A stretch of DNA of 14,881 nt from Gemmatimonadaceae bacterium (lineage in GTDB: Bacteria > Gemmatimonadota > Gemmatimonadetes > Gemmatimonadales > Gemmatimonadaceae): positions 1 to 14,881 of the forward strand of contig JACMLI010000010.1 of assembly GCA_014379705.1 (NCBI GenBank), in the 5' to 3' direction. A program made the translations under genes and the position numbers. This document shows, piece after piece, positions 5,720-13,718 of this stretch. How positions within the stretch are numbered: position 1 is the stretch's first letter; every line of letters begins with the position of its first letter. The notes under the pieces were generated by a model. The model was not told the DNA's origin, made no database searches, and saw nothing but the letters and a program-made list of their open reading frames with translations.

Positions 5720-6607
5720 TCAGTCGGTGATCTCCACGCCGCTCCATTTCTCGATCAGGCGCGCAACCTCGACATGGTCTGCCTCCTCTCCGAGTTCCGT
5801 CCGCGCCTGCCGAAAGAGCTCGGCGACCTGTTGCGTGACTGCCGAGGGGACGCGCTGGTCTCGCATGAACTCCGCTGCGATGGCGACGTCCTTCTCGAGC
5901 AGGGCCAATTTGAACGTGCGCGGAAAGGCACGCGTAAGTACGCGCTGCGGAAACAGGTTTTCGGACGCATTGGAGCGCCCACTCGCGGCATTGATCACGT
6001 CGAGTGCCGCACTCGGCTTGACGCCGGCCTTCGTCAGCGCGGCCAACCCCTCGGCCGCCGCCCAGATGTGAACGGCGAGCCACGCATTGTTCACCGCCTT
6101 GAGGGCGTGCCCGGAGCCGACGGGTCCGACGAGGACGATCTTGCTTCCGAACGCCTCGAGCACTGGTCGCGCGCGCTCAAAGGTCGCGTCGTCGCCGCCG
6201 CACATGACGGTCAGCGTGCCGTTCACCGCGCCGCTCGTTCCGCCGCTGACTGGAGCGTCGAGGAATGCGATGCCGCGCTCGGCGAGCCGCGCGGCGATGC
6301 GACGCGAGCTCGCGGGATCGCCCGAGGTGCAATCGATCAGGAGCGTCCCCGACGCCATTCCCGGGAGCAGGCCGTCGGGGCCGTCTAGCAAGGCCTCGAC
6401 TTCTACCGAGGTGGGCAGGCAGGTGATCACGACACTGCTCGCCGTGGCGGCTTCGCGAGGCGTGGCGACCACGGTGGCGTTGTGCTCCGCGGCGAACGCG
6501 GTGGCCTTGGCGGCGGTGCGATTCCAGACGATGAGGGGGTGCCGTGACGCGACGTGAGCCGCCATCGGCGTGCCGATGGCGCCGAGGCCGAGGAAGGAAA
6601 CGGACAT
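5720..6607 (-). CDS. NAD(P)-dependent oxidoreductase, 3-hydroxyisobutyrate dehydrogenase family
   Basis: This 295-residue beta-hydroxyacid dehydrogenase is of the 3-hydroxyisobutyrate / tartronate-semialdehyde reductase type. The N-terminal Rossmann motif is GLGAIGTPMA (7-16). WNRT (28-31) follows strand two, where specificity for NAD or NADP is set; the Arg after the Asn resembles NADP-preferring members. DAPVSGGTSGA (117-127) is the substrate-binding signature, and GPVGSGHALKAVNN (161-174) carries the catalytic K170 and N174. Length is standard. The start at 6605-6607 is the only sensible one, since the Rossmann strand begins at once. It faces the HMA-like gene divergently over 73 bp and precedes the PLP-enzyme gene by 93 bp. 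The natural substrate cannot be read from the sequence; serine/glyoxylate, valine breakdown and imine reduction are all known roles in the family. Confidence 0.9.
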   Translation of the reverse strand: MSVSFLGLGAIGTPMAAHVASRHPLIVWNRTAAKATAFAAEHNATVVATPREAATASSVVITCLPTSVEVEALLDGPDGLLPGMASGTLLIDCTSGDPASSRRIAARLAERGIAFLDAPVSGGTSGAVNGTLTVMCGGDDATFERARPVLEAFGSKIVLVGPVGSGHALKAVNNAWLAVHIWAAAEGLAALTKAGVKPSAALDVINAASGRSNASENLFPQRVLTRAFPRTFKLALLEKDVAIAAEFMRDQRVPSAVTQQVAELFRQARTELGEEADHVEVARLIEKWSGVEITD

Positions 6608-6680
6608 GGGTGAGGCGTCGTGGAGGAGGGCGCGACAGACGATCCTCGCGCAGCCTCGAAGCTAGCTTTCGTGCGTGTCT

Positions 6681-6944
6681 ATGGAAGCTCCGTCACCCCG
6701 CGGAAGTCGCGCGATCCTCGAGATCGACGGCATGAAGACCGTCCATTGCGTTCGCGCCGTCTTCCAGGCGCTGGCCGGGGTCCCGGGGGTCACGCGGGCG
6801 GAGGTATCGATAGGCCGCGCGGACATCGACATGGACAAACCGGTGCCGCGCGACACGCTCTCCGCTGCCCTCGAGGTCGTCGGCTACCGGGTGGCAAGCG
6901 CGACCCCCGCTCCGCGTTCCCTGCCACTGCTGCACGACGACTGA
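6681..6944 (+). CDS. HMA-like small domain protein with degenerate metal site
   Basis: This is an 87-residue single-domain protein resembling heavy-metal-associated (CopZ/Atx1-like) domains. The secondary-structure pattern fits beta-alpha-beta-beta-alpha-beta: AILEIDGM (11-18), helix VHCVRAVFQALAGVPGV (21-37), TRAEVSIGRADIDMD, the helix PRDTLSAALEVVG and the final YRVASAT. The canonical GMxCxxC is here GMKTVHC (17-23): the first Cys is Thr (T20) and only C23 remains, so two-cysteine Cu(I) binding is not expected. A His (H22) lies next to it. The ATG at 6681 is used; a GTG at 6675 in the same frame is equally possible, and no clear Shine-Dalgarno separates them. The last ten residues are a short tail. 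It may be a scaffold or an altered-specificity chaperone; no metal exporter lies beside it. Confidence 0.78.
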   Translation: MEAPSPRGSRAILEIDGMKTVHCVRAVFQALAGVPGVTRAEVSIGRADIDMDKPVPRDTLSAALEVVGYRVASATPAPRSLPLLHDD

Positions 6945-6975
6945 TTTGCACGCCGCCGCCTGCCCGCCCGTCCTT

Positions 6976-9528
6976 CTACATGCTGAACCAGTAGCTCGCC
7001 TTCACGAGGAAGGTGTTCTCGGGATGCGCGCTGAACAGGTTGCGATAGTCGCGCCCGAAGCGGAATGAGCCGGCGTCGAGGCCGTCCTGCGTGCGCCCCT
7101 GCGCCCAGACGAAGAACAAGGTCGATCCCGGGCGATACTCCCAGCGCAGGACGCTGTTGGACCGGAACTGCTTGAAGTTGAATCCGCCAGGCTCGCCTTC
7201 CTGGACAAACGGCTGGAACTGGTTGGCATATGATCGCGCAAGCGGATCGCTCACGCGTCGCCAGTCGGAGTAGCTGCCTCCCGTCGCGAACGGCTGGGCG
7301 TAGACCTGGAGGGACAGCGTGGGCGATGCGGTCCAGTTGATACGCGTGGTGAGCGCCACCGTTTCCTGGTCGAGGCGGGCGACGGTATAGTGCGTCGTGT
7401 CGACGCCAATGTCGCCGTAGTTGCCCAGCCACTGCCGATCGTCAACGTTGCGCGAAAAGCTCACCCCAAGGCGCGCCGAGAACTGTGACGCCACCCGGAT
7501 GGCCACGCCGGGACTGACGCTCACGTTGTGCGAGCGTCCCTCGTCGCGTCGGCTGAGGTTCACGCCGATGTCCGGCACGGCGACCTTGCGCGAATCCCCG
7601 TTGACCCCAAAGAAGGAGTACATCTGGGGCGTCTTCCAGTAGGACGGGCCGCCGCGGAGGCACGCACCGCAGCGCGCCGCCACTTCGCCGCCCGCGCCGC
7701 CATAGAACGACCACATGTTCCTCAGCTGACCGTTGAAATTGATGTTCCCACCATGGCCACTGCTGGCGCCGTCGGTGAACCAGGCGTTCCACTGGTTGAA
7801 GTTCACCTGCAGCCGCCGATAGAACGCCGCGGGCTGCTGGAACATGAGGGCGAACCAGTTCGACTGCCCCATGCTGTTCACGCTCTGCATGTAGCCGACG
7901 TCGTTGATCTCGAGGCCCGGTGACTTGTACCAGACGCCGGTGTGGAAACGGGTAATGCCGCCGCCGCTCTTCTGCAGGTTGAACCCGGCGCTCACGCCGC
8001 TGAGGCTCGTGCGCGTGGGATCGAAGTCGATGTCGTCGTCGGGGCGCTGGAAGAAGTGCACGCCATTGAGCTGGGTGCGCGCGATCGCGTCCTGCGAGCC
8101 TCGCACTGTGCTGCCCAGGACGTGACCGGAGACCTGCAGGTTTCCCCCGGGACCAAAGCGATGGCGGAGGTCGAGGCCCGCGGTGTACGCCGCCTCGCGC
8201 AGGTACGGCGAGGTCTGGTCATCGAGGTCGCGGTTCACGGCACTGACGATGAGCCCGAGTCCGCTCCGACCGCCGCGGAAGTCTTGCTGCACACGCCCGA
8301 TGAAGTAGTTCGTCCGCGGTTCCACGGTGACCGTGTCCGCGACGTCTTCGCGCGCGGTCACGGCGTTGAGTACGCCGATCGACAGGCCGCTCGACAGGCG
8401 CCCCGTGACTTTCGCAGCACCCAGGATCGTCGACGACGTGGGCACGGCGAGGCCATCGCTGCTCAGGAATCCCGTCTGCGGGTTGCGGCCGATGCGCCGC
8501 GAGTAGAACGGCCCCGTGCATTGCCCATCGTTGCAGTCGATGGCAAAGGAGAAGATGCCCGTGCCTTCGAGGAAGAATGGCCGGCGCTCCTCGAAGAACT
8601 GCTCGAAGGCACCGAGGTTGAGGACGGCGGGGTCGGCTTCGACCTGGCCGAAGTCGGGATTGATCGTGGCGTCGAGCGTGAGGTTCGACGAGAGGCCGAC
8701 CTTGAGGTCGGCACCGACGGAGGAGCGCTGCGTGCGTCCGAAGGAAGGGCCGCGCTGCCGCGTCTCGTTGGACTGCACGGAGTACGGCATCAGTTCGAGG
8801 CGTCGATTTTCACCGATGCCTCGTATCCCATGAATCTCGCCGAGCTGCGACGCGATGCCGAATTGCGTCCGCCGCCAGAGTGGCCAGCTCGAGCGCTCAT
8901 TGAGTCGCGCGACCTCACGCTGGATCCCCACGCCGAAGGTGTGCTCCTCCTTCGCGCCGAAGCGCAGCTGGCTCAAGGGAATGCGGAACTCGGCGGTCCA
9001 GCCGAGCGAATCGATCGTGGTCTTCGCTTCCCAGACCGCATTCCACGTCACGTCTTCCTGCGAGTCGTTGAAGAGGTAGATGTCACGCTGCATGCCGGCG
9101 GGATTCACCATGAACTGGTAGCCGGTGCGACGATCATGATACGAATCGATGATCACGCGAACATAGTCCGACTGCGTGCGCTCGTCGCGGCGGCTCAGGA
9201 GCGCCATGATCGAGTCGGGATGCGGATCGAAGGCTCGTACGAGCACGTAGAGGTTGCGAGCGTCGTAGGCGATGCGCGCTTCGGTCTTGAACGTCGGCTC
9301 GCCATCCTCCACCGGATCGAACTGGCGAAATCCCTCGATCACCTGCGCAGAGGTCCAGACGGGATCGCTGCCCTTGCCATCGATCGTTGGGGCAGGTTCG
9401 GCGCGCGTGGCACTGGTGACGAGCGGGGCACGGGCGCGAACGGTCTCGTGCCCGCGCGGCGCGAGTTGCTGGGCGTGCACGGGCACGGCAGCGAGCAGGA
9501 TGAGCAACGTCGAAGCGTAGATGCGCAT
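6976..9528 (-). CDS. DUF5916 outer-membrane protein with CBM9-like N-terminal domain
   Basis: This 850-residue exported protein starts with a Sec signal peptide, MRIYASTLLILLAAVPVHA, with likely cleavage after residue 19 (AHAQ-like). A carbohydrate-binding module 9-like domain follows (about 40-230): APTIDGKGSDPVW, FDPVEDGEPTFKTEARIAYDARNLYVLVRA..., and WTAEFRIPLSQLRF. The rest (about 250-850) is the DUF5916 region, with alternating aromatic strands typical of a large outer-membrane beta-barrel, the hallmark RRPFFLEGTGIF, and a C-terminal SYWFSM with a penultimate-region aromatic. Cys pairs occur in IDCNDGQC and RCGAC. Length agrees with the family. The ATG at 9526-9528 is set by the signal peptide. 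Its substrate and partners are unknown; a role in binding or passage of a glycan or other large ligand is a guess. It is divergent from mgtE. Confidence 0.88.
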   Translation of the reverse strand: MRIYASTLLILLAAVPVHAQQLAPRGHETVRARAPLVTSATRAEPAPTIDGKGSDPVWTSAQVIEGFRQFDPVEDGEPTFKTEARIAYDARNLYVLVRAFDPHPDSIMALLSRRDERTQSDYVRVIIDSYHDRRTGYQFMVNPAGMQRDIYLFNDSQEDVTWNAVWEAKTTIDSLGWTAEFRIPLSQLRFGAKEEHTFGVGIQREVARLNERSSWPLWRRTQFGIASQLGEIHGIRGIGENRRLELMPYSVQSNETRQRGPSFGRTQRSSVGADLKVGLSSNLTLDATINPDFGQVEADPAVLNLGAFEQFFEERRPFFLEGTGIFSFAIDCNDGQCTGPFYSRRIGRNPQTGFLSSDGLAVPTSSTILGAAKVTGRLSSGLSIGVLNAVTAREDVADTVTVEPRTNYFIGRVQQDFRGGRSGLGLIVSAVNRDLDDQTSPYLREAAYTAGLDLRHRFGPGGNLQVSGHVLGSTVRGSQDAIARTQLNGVHFFQRPDDDIDFDPTRTSLSGVSAGFNLQKSGGGITRFHTGVWYKSPGLEINDVGYMQSVNSMGQSNWFALMFQQPAAFYRRLQVNFNQWNAWFTDGASSGHGGNINFNGQLRNMWSFYGGAGGEVAARCGACLRGGPSYWKTPQMYSFFGVNGDSRKVAVPDIGVNLSRRDEGRSHNVSVSPGVAIRVASQFSARLGVSFSRNVDDRQWLGNYGDIGVDTTHYTVARLDQETVALTTRINWTASPTLSLQVYAQPFATGGSYSDWRRVSDPLARSYANQFQPFVQEGEPGGFNFKQFRSNSVLRWEYRPGSTLFFVWAQGRTQDGLDAGSFRFGRDYRNLFSAHPENTFLVKASYWFSM

Positions 9529-9607
9529 GTCAAGGAATCAGGGCGGGAGGCCCGGGCAAACTGACAGAGGGCCCGCGTGACCCGCGCAGGGCGGGGCAGG
9601 GCGAGGT

Positions 9608-9626
9608 CGCTGTGCATCGCACAGCG
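9608..9626. promoter_or_regulatory. Perfect inverted repeat between DUF5916 gene and mgtE
   Basis: CGCTGTGC and GCACAGCG form an exact 8-bp inverted repeat around ATC. It lies near the middle of the 243-bp divergent gap, 80 bp from the DUF5916 start and 146 bp from the mgtE start. It could be a regulator site or a hairpin; no regulator gene is adjacent. The rest of the gap is GC-rich; I see no gene in it, and no M-box-like structure. Confidence 0.4.
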
Positions 9627-9708
9627 CACGAGGACTCTGACAACACGGGCGTCGGAAGGGTTGGTCTCGCGGGCCGTGTTCTTGTTCGTGGTAGGCCAGA
9701 TTCGTAAG

Positions 9709-9735
9709 TTGCGCAGCCCGCGCACGGTGTATTAT
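9709..9735 (+). promoter_or_regulatory. Candidate promoter of mgtE
   Basis: TTGCGC (9709-9714) and TATTAT (9730-9735) resemble sigma-70 -35 and -10 elements, with a 15-bp spacer that is shorter than the preferred 17. TATTAT is the most AT-rich hexamer in the gap and lies 36 bp before the mgtE start. Confidence 0.3.
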
Positions 9736-9771
9736 CGGCGCGCCGTCCACGCGCCCCACAGCTCGCGGCAC

Positions 9772-11151
9772 ATGAGTCATTCGCCACACGGTCACGACAA
9801 GCCCCTCGCAGCGCTCCTTGCCCCCGACATTCTCGCGCTGCTCGAGGAGTCGCCGGCGGACATCGCGGCGGAGACGGAGGAGCTGCACCCCAAGGACCTC
9901 GCGGATGTTGCGGAGCTGTTACCGCGCGAGCGCCTCGGGGAGTTCCTGCGCGTCCTCGGGGATTCGCGCGCCGCCGATGTCGTGGAGTACCTCGACGAGG
10001 AGCTGCGCGTCGAGTTGCTCGAGCACATGACCACGGCGCAGGCGGCGCAGCTCGTTGGCGCGATGACCCCGGACGAGCGCGCCGACGTCCTCGAGGAACT
10101 CGAGGAGTCGACCGCCGACGACATCCTGCAGGACCTGCCGACCGCGGCACGCCAGGAGACTGAACGCCTCCTGCAGTACGAGGCGGACACCGCCGGCGGC
10201 CTGATGACGACGGAGTACTTCGCCATCGCCAACGACTTGTCGGTGGAGGAAGCCCTGGCCCAGGTGCGCCTCGCGGCGCGCAGTGGACGCAAGGAGGCGA
10301 TGCACGCGCTGTACGTCGTGGATGCGCGGGGCACGCTGGTCGGCGTGCTGTCGTTGCGCGAGCTGGTGGCCGCCCCGGAGGGCGCGCGCGTGGCCGATGT
10401 CGCGTGGACCGAGGTCGTCAAGCTTCCCGCCACCGCCGATCGCGAGGAAGTCTCGCGCGTCACGTCGGAGTACGACCTCGTGGCCGTGCCCGTGGTGGAC
10501 GCGTTCGGGCGGATCATCGGGGCGATCACCGTCGATGACGTCATCGACGCCATCGTCGAGGAACAGACCGAAGACGTGCAGCGCCTCGGCGCCGTGCAGC
10601 CGCTCGAGGAGCCCTATTTCCAGGCGAGCTTCTGGAGCGTGGCGCGCAAGCGCGTCGGCTGGCTCGTTTTCCTGTTTGTGGGCGAGATGTTCACGGGCAC
10701 GGCGATGCGGCATTACGAGGATACGCTCGCGGCGGTGCTCACCCTCACGTTGTTCATCCCGCTGATCATCTCATCCGGCGGGAACTCCGGCGCGCAGTCG
10801 TCGAGCCTGATCACGCGTGCCCTGGCCGTCGGTGACGTGAAGATCGGCGATGCATTCCGCGTGTTGCGTCGCGAGTTCGGCCAGGGCGTGGTGCTCGGCG
10901 CCGCCCTCGGGGTGCTCGGCTACGTGCGGGCCGTCATGTGGGGCACGGGGGAGGACGTGGCGCTCGTCGTGTCGCTCACGCTCGTGGCCGTCGTGGTGGT
11001 CGGATCCGTCGTAGGCGCGATGTTGCCACTGCTGTTCAAGCGTCTCCACGTGGACCCGGCGATCGCCTCCTCGCCGTTCGTGGCTTCGCTGGTGGACATC
11101 ACCGGCATCGTGGCGTACTTCTCGATCGCACGTTACATCCTCAAGGTCTGA
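9772..11151 (+). CDS. mgtE: Magnesium transporter MgtE
   Basis: This 459-residue Mg2+ channel/transporter sits in the inner membrane. Domain order is a cytosolic N domain of acidic helical repeats (about 1-135, rich in EELxPKDLADVAELLP-like units), a CBS pair (about 140-265, with MTTEYFAI, LYVVDARGTLVGVLSLREL and VAVPVVDAFGRIIGAITVDDVID), a plug helix, and five transmembrane helices (about 280-459). The pore signature SSGGNSGAQSSSL starts at S334, and D442 in SLVDITGI matches the pore Asp of Thermus MgtE. In the known mechanism, Mg2+ binding between the CBS and N domains closes the channel. I chose the ATG at 9772 since it gives the family length; the frame stays open upstream but without homology. 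The gene's stop overlaps the next start by one base. Confidence 0.95.
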   Translation: MSHSPHGHDKPLAALLAPDILALLEESPADIAAETEELHPKDLADVAELLPRERLGEFLRVLGDSRAADVVEYLDEELRVELLEHMTTAQAAQLVGAMTPDERADVLEELEESTADDILQDLPTAARQETERLLQYEADTAGGLMTTEYFAIANDLSVEEALAQVRLAARSGRKEAMHALYVVDARGTLVGVLSLRELVAAPEGARVADVAWTEVVKLPATADREEVSRVTSEYDLVAVPVVDAFGRIIGAITVDDVIDAIVEEQTEDVQRLGAVQPLEEPYFQASFWSVARKRVGWLVFLFVGEMFTGTAMRHYEDTLAAVLTLTLFIPLIISSGGNSGAQSSSLITRALAVGDVKIGDAFRVLRREFGQGVVLGAALGVLGYVRAVMWGTGEDVALVVSLTLVAVVVVGSVVGAMLPLLFKRLHVDPAIASSPFVASLVDITGIVAYFSIARYILKV

Positions 11152-12080
11152 TGACGCGACCGGCTCGCGGGACTCGCGCCGCCCACGCCCCGGGCGACGC
11201 GCGAGCGGTTGGCCAGGTCGTCCTCGCCGCCCTCGGATTCTCGCTCATCTCGATCTTCACGATCATTGCCACGCGTCGCGGCACGCCGCTCACGATGCTC
11301 CTCGCGGCCCGGTATGTCGTGGCGGCGGTTGCGCTCCTCCCTGCCCTCGGGTGGCTCACGCGCCACCCGATGTCCCACGGCCGGCTGTGGCCGCTTTTCC
11401 TCGTTGGAGCGATCGGGCAGGCGACCGTCGCGATCCTCTCGCTCTCCGCCCTCGCGTTCATTCCCGCGGCGACCCTGGTCTTCCTGTTCTACACGTTCCC
11501 CGCGTGGGTCACGCTGATCAGCGCCGCGCGCGGGCTCGAGCGCCTCGACCGGCGAAAGCTCGTCGCCCTCGGGGTGTCGCTCGCGGGTCTGGGGCTGCTC
11601 GTCGGGCTCCCCGGCGCCGCGTCGATTCACCCCACCGGCGTCGTCCTCGCCCTCTCGGCGTCGGTCGCCTATGCCATCTACATCCCGGTGATGGGCCACC
11701 TGCAGCGCGACGTGGACGCGTCATTCACGACGCTGCTCGTGGCGACCGGATGTGCGGCGATCTTCCTGGCGGCCTCGCTCGTGCGCGGGGAGTTCTCCCT
11801 CGCCCTCGACAAGACCAGCTGGGGCGCGATCGTCGCCGTGGGGCTGTTCTGCACGGCCGCGGCCTTTCGCCTCTTCCTCTCCGGCCTCGCCGTGCTGGGA
11901 CCGGTGCGCACCTCCATCGTGTGTACGGTGGAGCCGCTCTTTGCCGCCGTGCTCGCTGCGGTGATCCTCGACCAGCCGATCACGCCACCGGTGGTGGCCG
12001 GCGGGGCGCTCATCCTCGCTGCGGTCGTCGGCTTGCAGCTCGGGAGTGCGCCCGGCCCCGCGACCGGATCGCGTCGTTAG
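11151..12080 (+). CDS. EamA/DMT-family transporter
   Basis: This is a 309-residue inner-membrane protein with about ten transmembrane helices formed by two EamA repeats (about 20-150 and 160-300), typical of drug/metabolite exporters. The first repeat starts with VLAALGFSLISIFTIIATRRGTP..., the second with GVVLALSASVAYAIYIPVMG; the canonical EPLFAAVLAAVILDQP segment (about 264-279) ends the second. The N-terminal 20 residues are an Arg/Ala-rich cytosolic leader. The ATG at 11151-11153 shares its A with the TGA of mgtE (TGATG), with AAGG just upstream, so translation is probably coupled. The substrate cannot be predicted; amino-acid or metabolite efflux is common in the family. Its stop codon overlaps that of the convergent SURF1 gene by two bases. 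Confidence 0.9.
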   Translation: MTRPARGTRAAHAPGDARAVGQVVLAALGFSLISIFTIIATRRGTPLTMLLAARYVVAAVALLPALGWLTRHPMSHGRLWPLFLVGAIGQATVAILSLSALAFIPAATLVFLFYTFPAWVTLISAARGLERLDRRKLVALGVSLAGLGLLVGLPGAASIHPTGVVLALSASVAYAIYIPVMGHLQRDVDASFTTLLVATGCAAIFLAASLVRGEFSLALDKTSWGAIVAVGLFCTAAAFRLFLSGLAVLGPVRTSIVCTVEPLFAAVLAAVILDQPITPPVVAGGALILAAVVGLQLGSAPGPATGSRR

Positions 12081-12781
12081 GCTTCCCGCCGGCCGCGCTG
12101 CACCGCCGCGACCGTGCCCACGATCGTGATCAGGGCGAACGCGAACCACTGCAGGGCATACCCGCGATGGGGCCCTTCGTCGAGCGGGGGCAGCGTCACG
12201 CGGAAGGGGTGCTTCACCTCCACCTGGATACCCGCGCCTCGCTGCTGCACCACGAGGATCGGTGCGACCGCATAGGGGAGCTTTGCCTGCAGCGAATCGA
12301 GGGCGAGGCGGCGGATGCGGCGTGGCCCCGAGCCGATGAACGCCGGGCCCAGCCCCGACGTGTAGACCTCGGCGTACCCGACCACAGTGTCGCGCTCCGA
12401 CTCGCGCCACAGCGGTTCGTCGATCGACATGCCGTCGGCAGAATAGGCCCAGCCTCGATTCACGAGCACCGCCGGACCACTGTCCACGATCATCGGGGTC
12501 AGGAACACGACACCGGGAGCGCCGTCACGCGTCCGTGCGGTCCAGATGAACTGGTGCTCGTAGTCGTAGCGCCCGGCCACGCGCACGGCGCGGAAGCGCG
12601 CGCCGCTGGTGTCGCCGGCGAGGGCTTCGACCGACTGCTCAGGCAGCGTGCGACGCGCGACCATGGCCTCGTTCGCGGATCGACGCACGCGCAGTCGGTC
12701 GAGCTGCCACAGGCCGAGCTGCACGAAGACGGCGATGGCGCCGACGGCCACGACCACGAACCAGAGGTAACGCCTGGGCAC
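12077..12781 (-). CDS. SURF1-family cytochrome oxidase assembly protein
   Basis: This 234-residue protein is of the SURF1/Shy1 family, which aids haem insertion into subunit I of haem-copper (aa3-type) oxidases. It has two transmembrane helices at the ends (about 5-22 and 210-227) and a periplasmic domain between. The family signature LGLWQLDR (22-29) follows the first helix; FLTPMIVDSGPAVLVNRGW in the middle and PHRGYALQWFAFAL (204-217) at the second helix are both characteristic. The start is a GTG at 12779-12781, needed to keep the first membrane helix; no Shine-Dalgarno is evident. The DUF72 gene ends 32 bp upstream on the same strand. No oxidase or ctaA/ctaB gene is within the window, so it sits apart from its usual operon. 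Confidence 0.88.
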   Translation of the reverse strand: MPRRYLWFVVVAVGAIAVFVQLGLWQLDRLRVRRSANEAMVARRTLPEQSVEALAGDTSGARFRAVRVAGRYDYEHQFIWTARTRDGAPGVVFLTPMIVDSGPAVLVNRGWAYSADGMSIDEPLWRESERDTVVGYAEVYTSGLGPAFIGSGPRRIRRLALDSLQAKLPYAVAPILVVQQRGAGIQVEVKHPFRVTLPPLDEGPHRGYALQWFAFALITIVGTVAAVQRGRREA

Positions 12782-12813
12782 CGAAGGGGAGTCGAGGAGG
12801 AGCGAAAGCTACC

Positions 12814-13614
12814 TCAGAACAGGGTCAACTGCTCCCCTAACGATTCCGGTTCCACGACGACCAGTCGCAGGCGACGCTGGAGGTCGCGCAGCGTCGCCGG
12901 GCTGTGCCCCGCGAAGTGGTTGTTCACGTAGCCGAACACCCCGCCCGCGCGCTTCGCGTGCGCGGGAAGGACGGCGCCCCAGGCGTCCACCTCGCGCGAG
13001 CGGTCGACCTGGATGCGCGAATAGTCGACGAAGTCGCGATCGGGGCCCATCCACCGGATGTATGCAAAGTCGGCCGTGGGACGCTCGGCGAGTCCGAGCA
13101 TGGTGCGGCGCGGGATCCACCGGGCGTCCGTGAGGGTAAGCGCCACGTTGTGCTCCTGCAGGAGCGCGAGGACGCCGTCGTAGATCCAGCCGCGGTGCCG
13201 GAACTCGATGGCGAAGCGCAGGTCGCGCGGGAGCGTGGGCAGGAAGGCGGCGAGGGCCGGGAGCTCGTTAGGCGCGAAGTCCGGGCCGAGCTGGATGAGC
13301 ACCGGGCCCAGGCGCGCTTCCAGTTCGCGGGCGCGATCGGCGAACGCGAGCAGCACGTCGGTGGCATGCCGCAGTCGGCGCTCGTGCGTGATCTCCTGGG
13401 GAAGCTTGAGGGCAAATGTGAAGTGCGGCGGCACGCGGGCGGCCCAGCCGGCGAGCGTGGTTGACGCCGGGATGGCGTAGAACGTCGCATCGACTTCGAC
13501 GGTGTCGAAGGCACGCGCATACACGCGCAGGTAGTCGACGGGACGCGTCCCATGCGGATAGAACGGCCCCACCCACGCGTCGTAGTTCCAGCCCTGGGCG
13601 CCAAGCCTGATCAA
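12814..13614 (-). CDS. DUF72 family protein (YecE-like)
   Basis: This 266-residue protein is of the DUF72 family, a TIM-barrel-like fold of unknown activity. Signatures are the N-terminal GAQGWNYDAWVGPFYP (5-20), FDTVEVDATFYAIP (36-49), FTFALKLPQEITHERRL (65-81), the EFRHRGW segment in the middle, YIRWMG and the C-terminal GYVNNHFAGHSPAT (228-241). Length is normal. The start is a TTG at 13612-13614 directly before IRLGAQGW; no ATG or GTG exists at the right place and no Shine-Dalgarno is clear, so weak translation is likely. The gene is followed by SURF1 on the same strand, suggesting a two-gene transcript. The conserved Asn-Asn-His and Arg-His residues form a plausible active site, but no reaction is established for the family. 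Confidence 0.88.
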   Translation of the reverse strand: MIRLGAQGWNYDAWVGPFYPHGTRPVDYLRVYARAFDTVEVDATFYAIPASTTLAGWAARVPPHFTFALKLPQEITHERRLRHATDVLLAFADRARELEARLGPVLIQLGPDFAPNELPALAAFLPTLPRDLRFAIEFRHRGWIYDGVLALLQEHNVALTLTDARWIPRRTMLGLAERPTADFAYIRWMGPDRDFVDYSRIQVDRSREVDAWGAVLPAHAKRAGGVFGYVNNHFAGHSPATLRDLQRRLRLVVVEPESLGEQLTLF

Positions 13615-13627
13615 GGGGGTTGGTGGG

Positions 13628-13651
13628 CTAGTGGACTAGTGGATTAGCAGG
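13628..13651. repeat. Octamer tandem repeat upstream of the DUF72 gene
   Basis: Two exact CTAGTGGA units (13628-13635, 13636-13643) are followed by a degenerate TTAGCAGG. The array lies 14 bp upstream of the DUF72 start codon and includes CTAG, a tetramer otherwise scarce in this window. Confidence 0.55.
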
Positions 13652-13718
13652 GGCGGGCGGACGGGCAGACGGGGGGAATCGAACGTTGGCGGTGGGTGAT
13701 CGACCCGCAAGGCCAATC

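Noticed and set aside
7942..9564. Long plus-strand frame (540 aa) opposite the DUF5916 gene
   Set aside because: It is the antisense shadow of a gene with strong GC bias at codon position three; its translation is a Glu/Arg/Ala-rich series without family motifs.
9529..9771. Mg2+-sensing M-box-type riboswitch before mgtE
   Set aside because: The leader would be short (TATTAT is only 36 bp from ATG) and I see no multi-helix pattern; a covariance-model search would be needed to revive the idea.
11351..12931. 526-aa plus-strand frame across the EamA and SURF1 genes
   Set aside because: Its translation is Arg/Pro/His-rich and crosses two well-supported genes in other frames.
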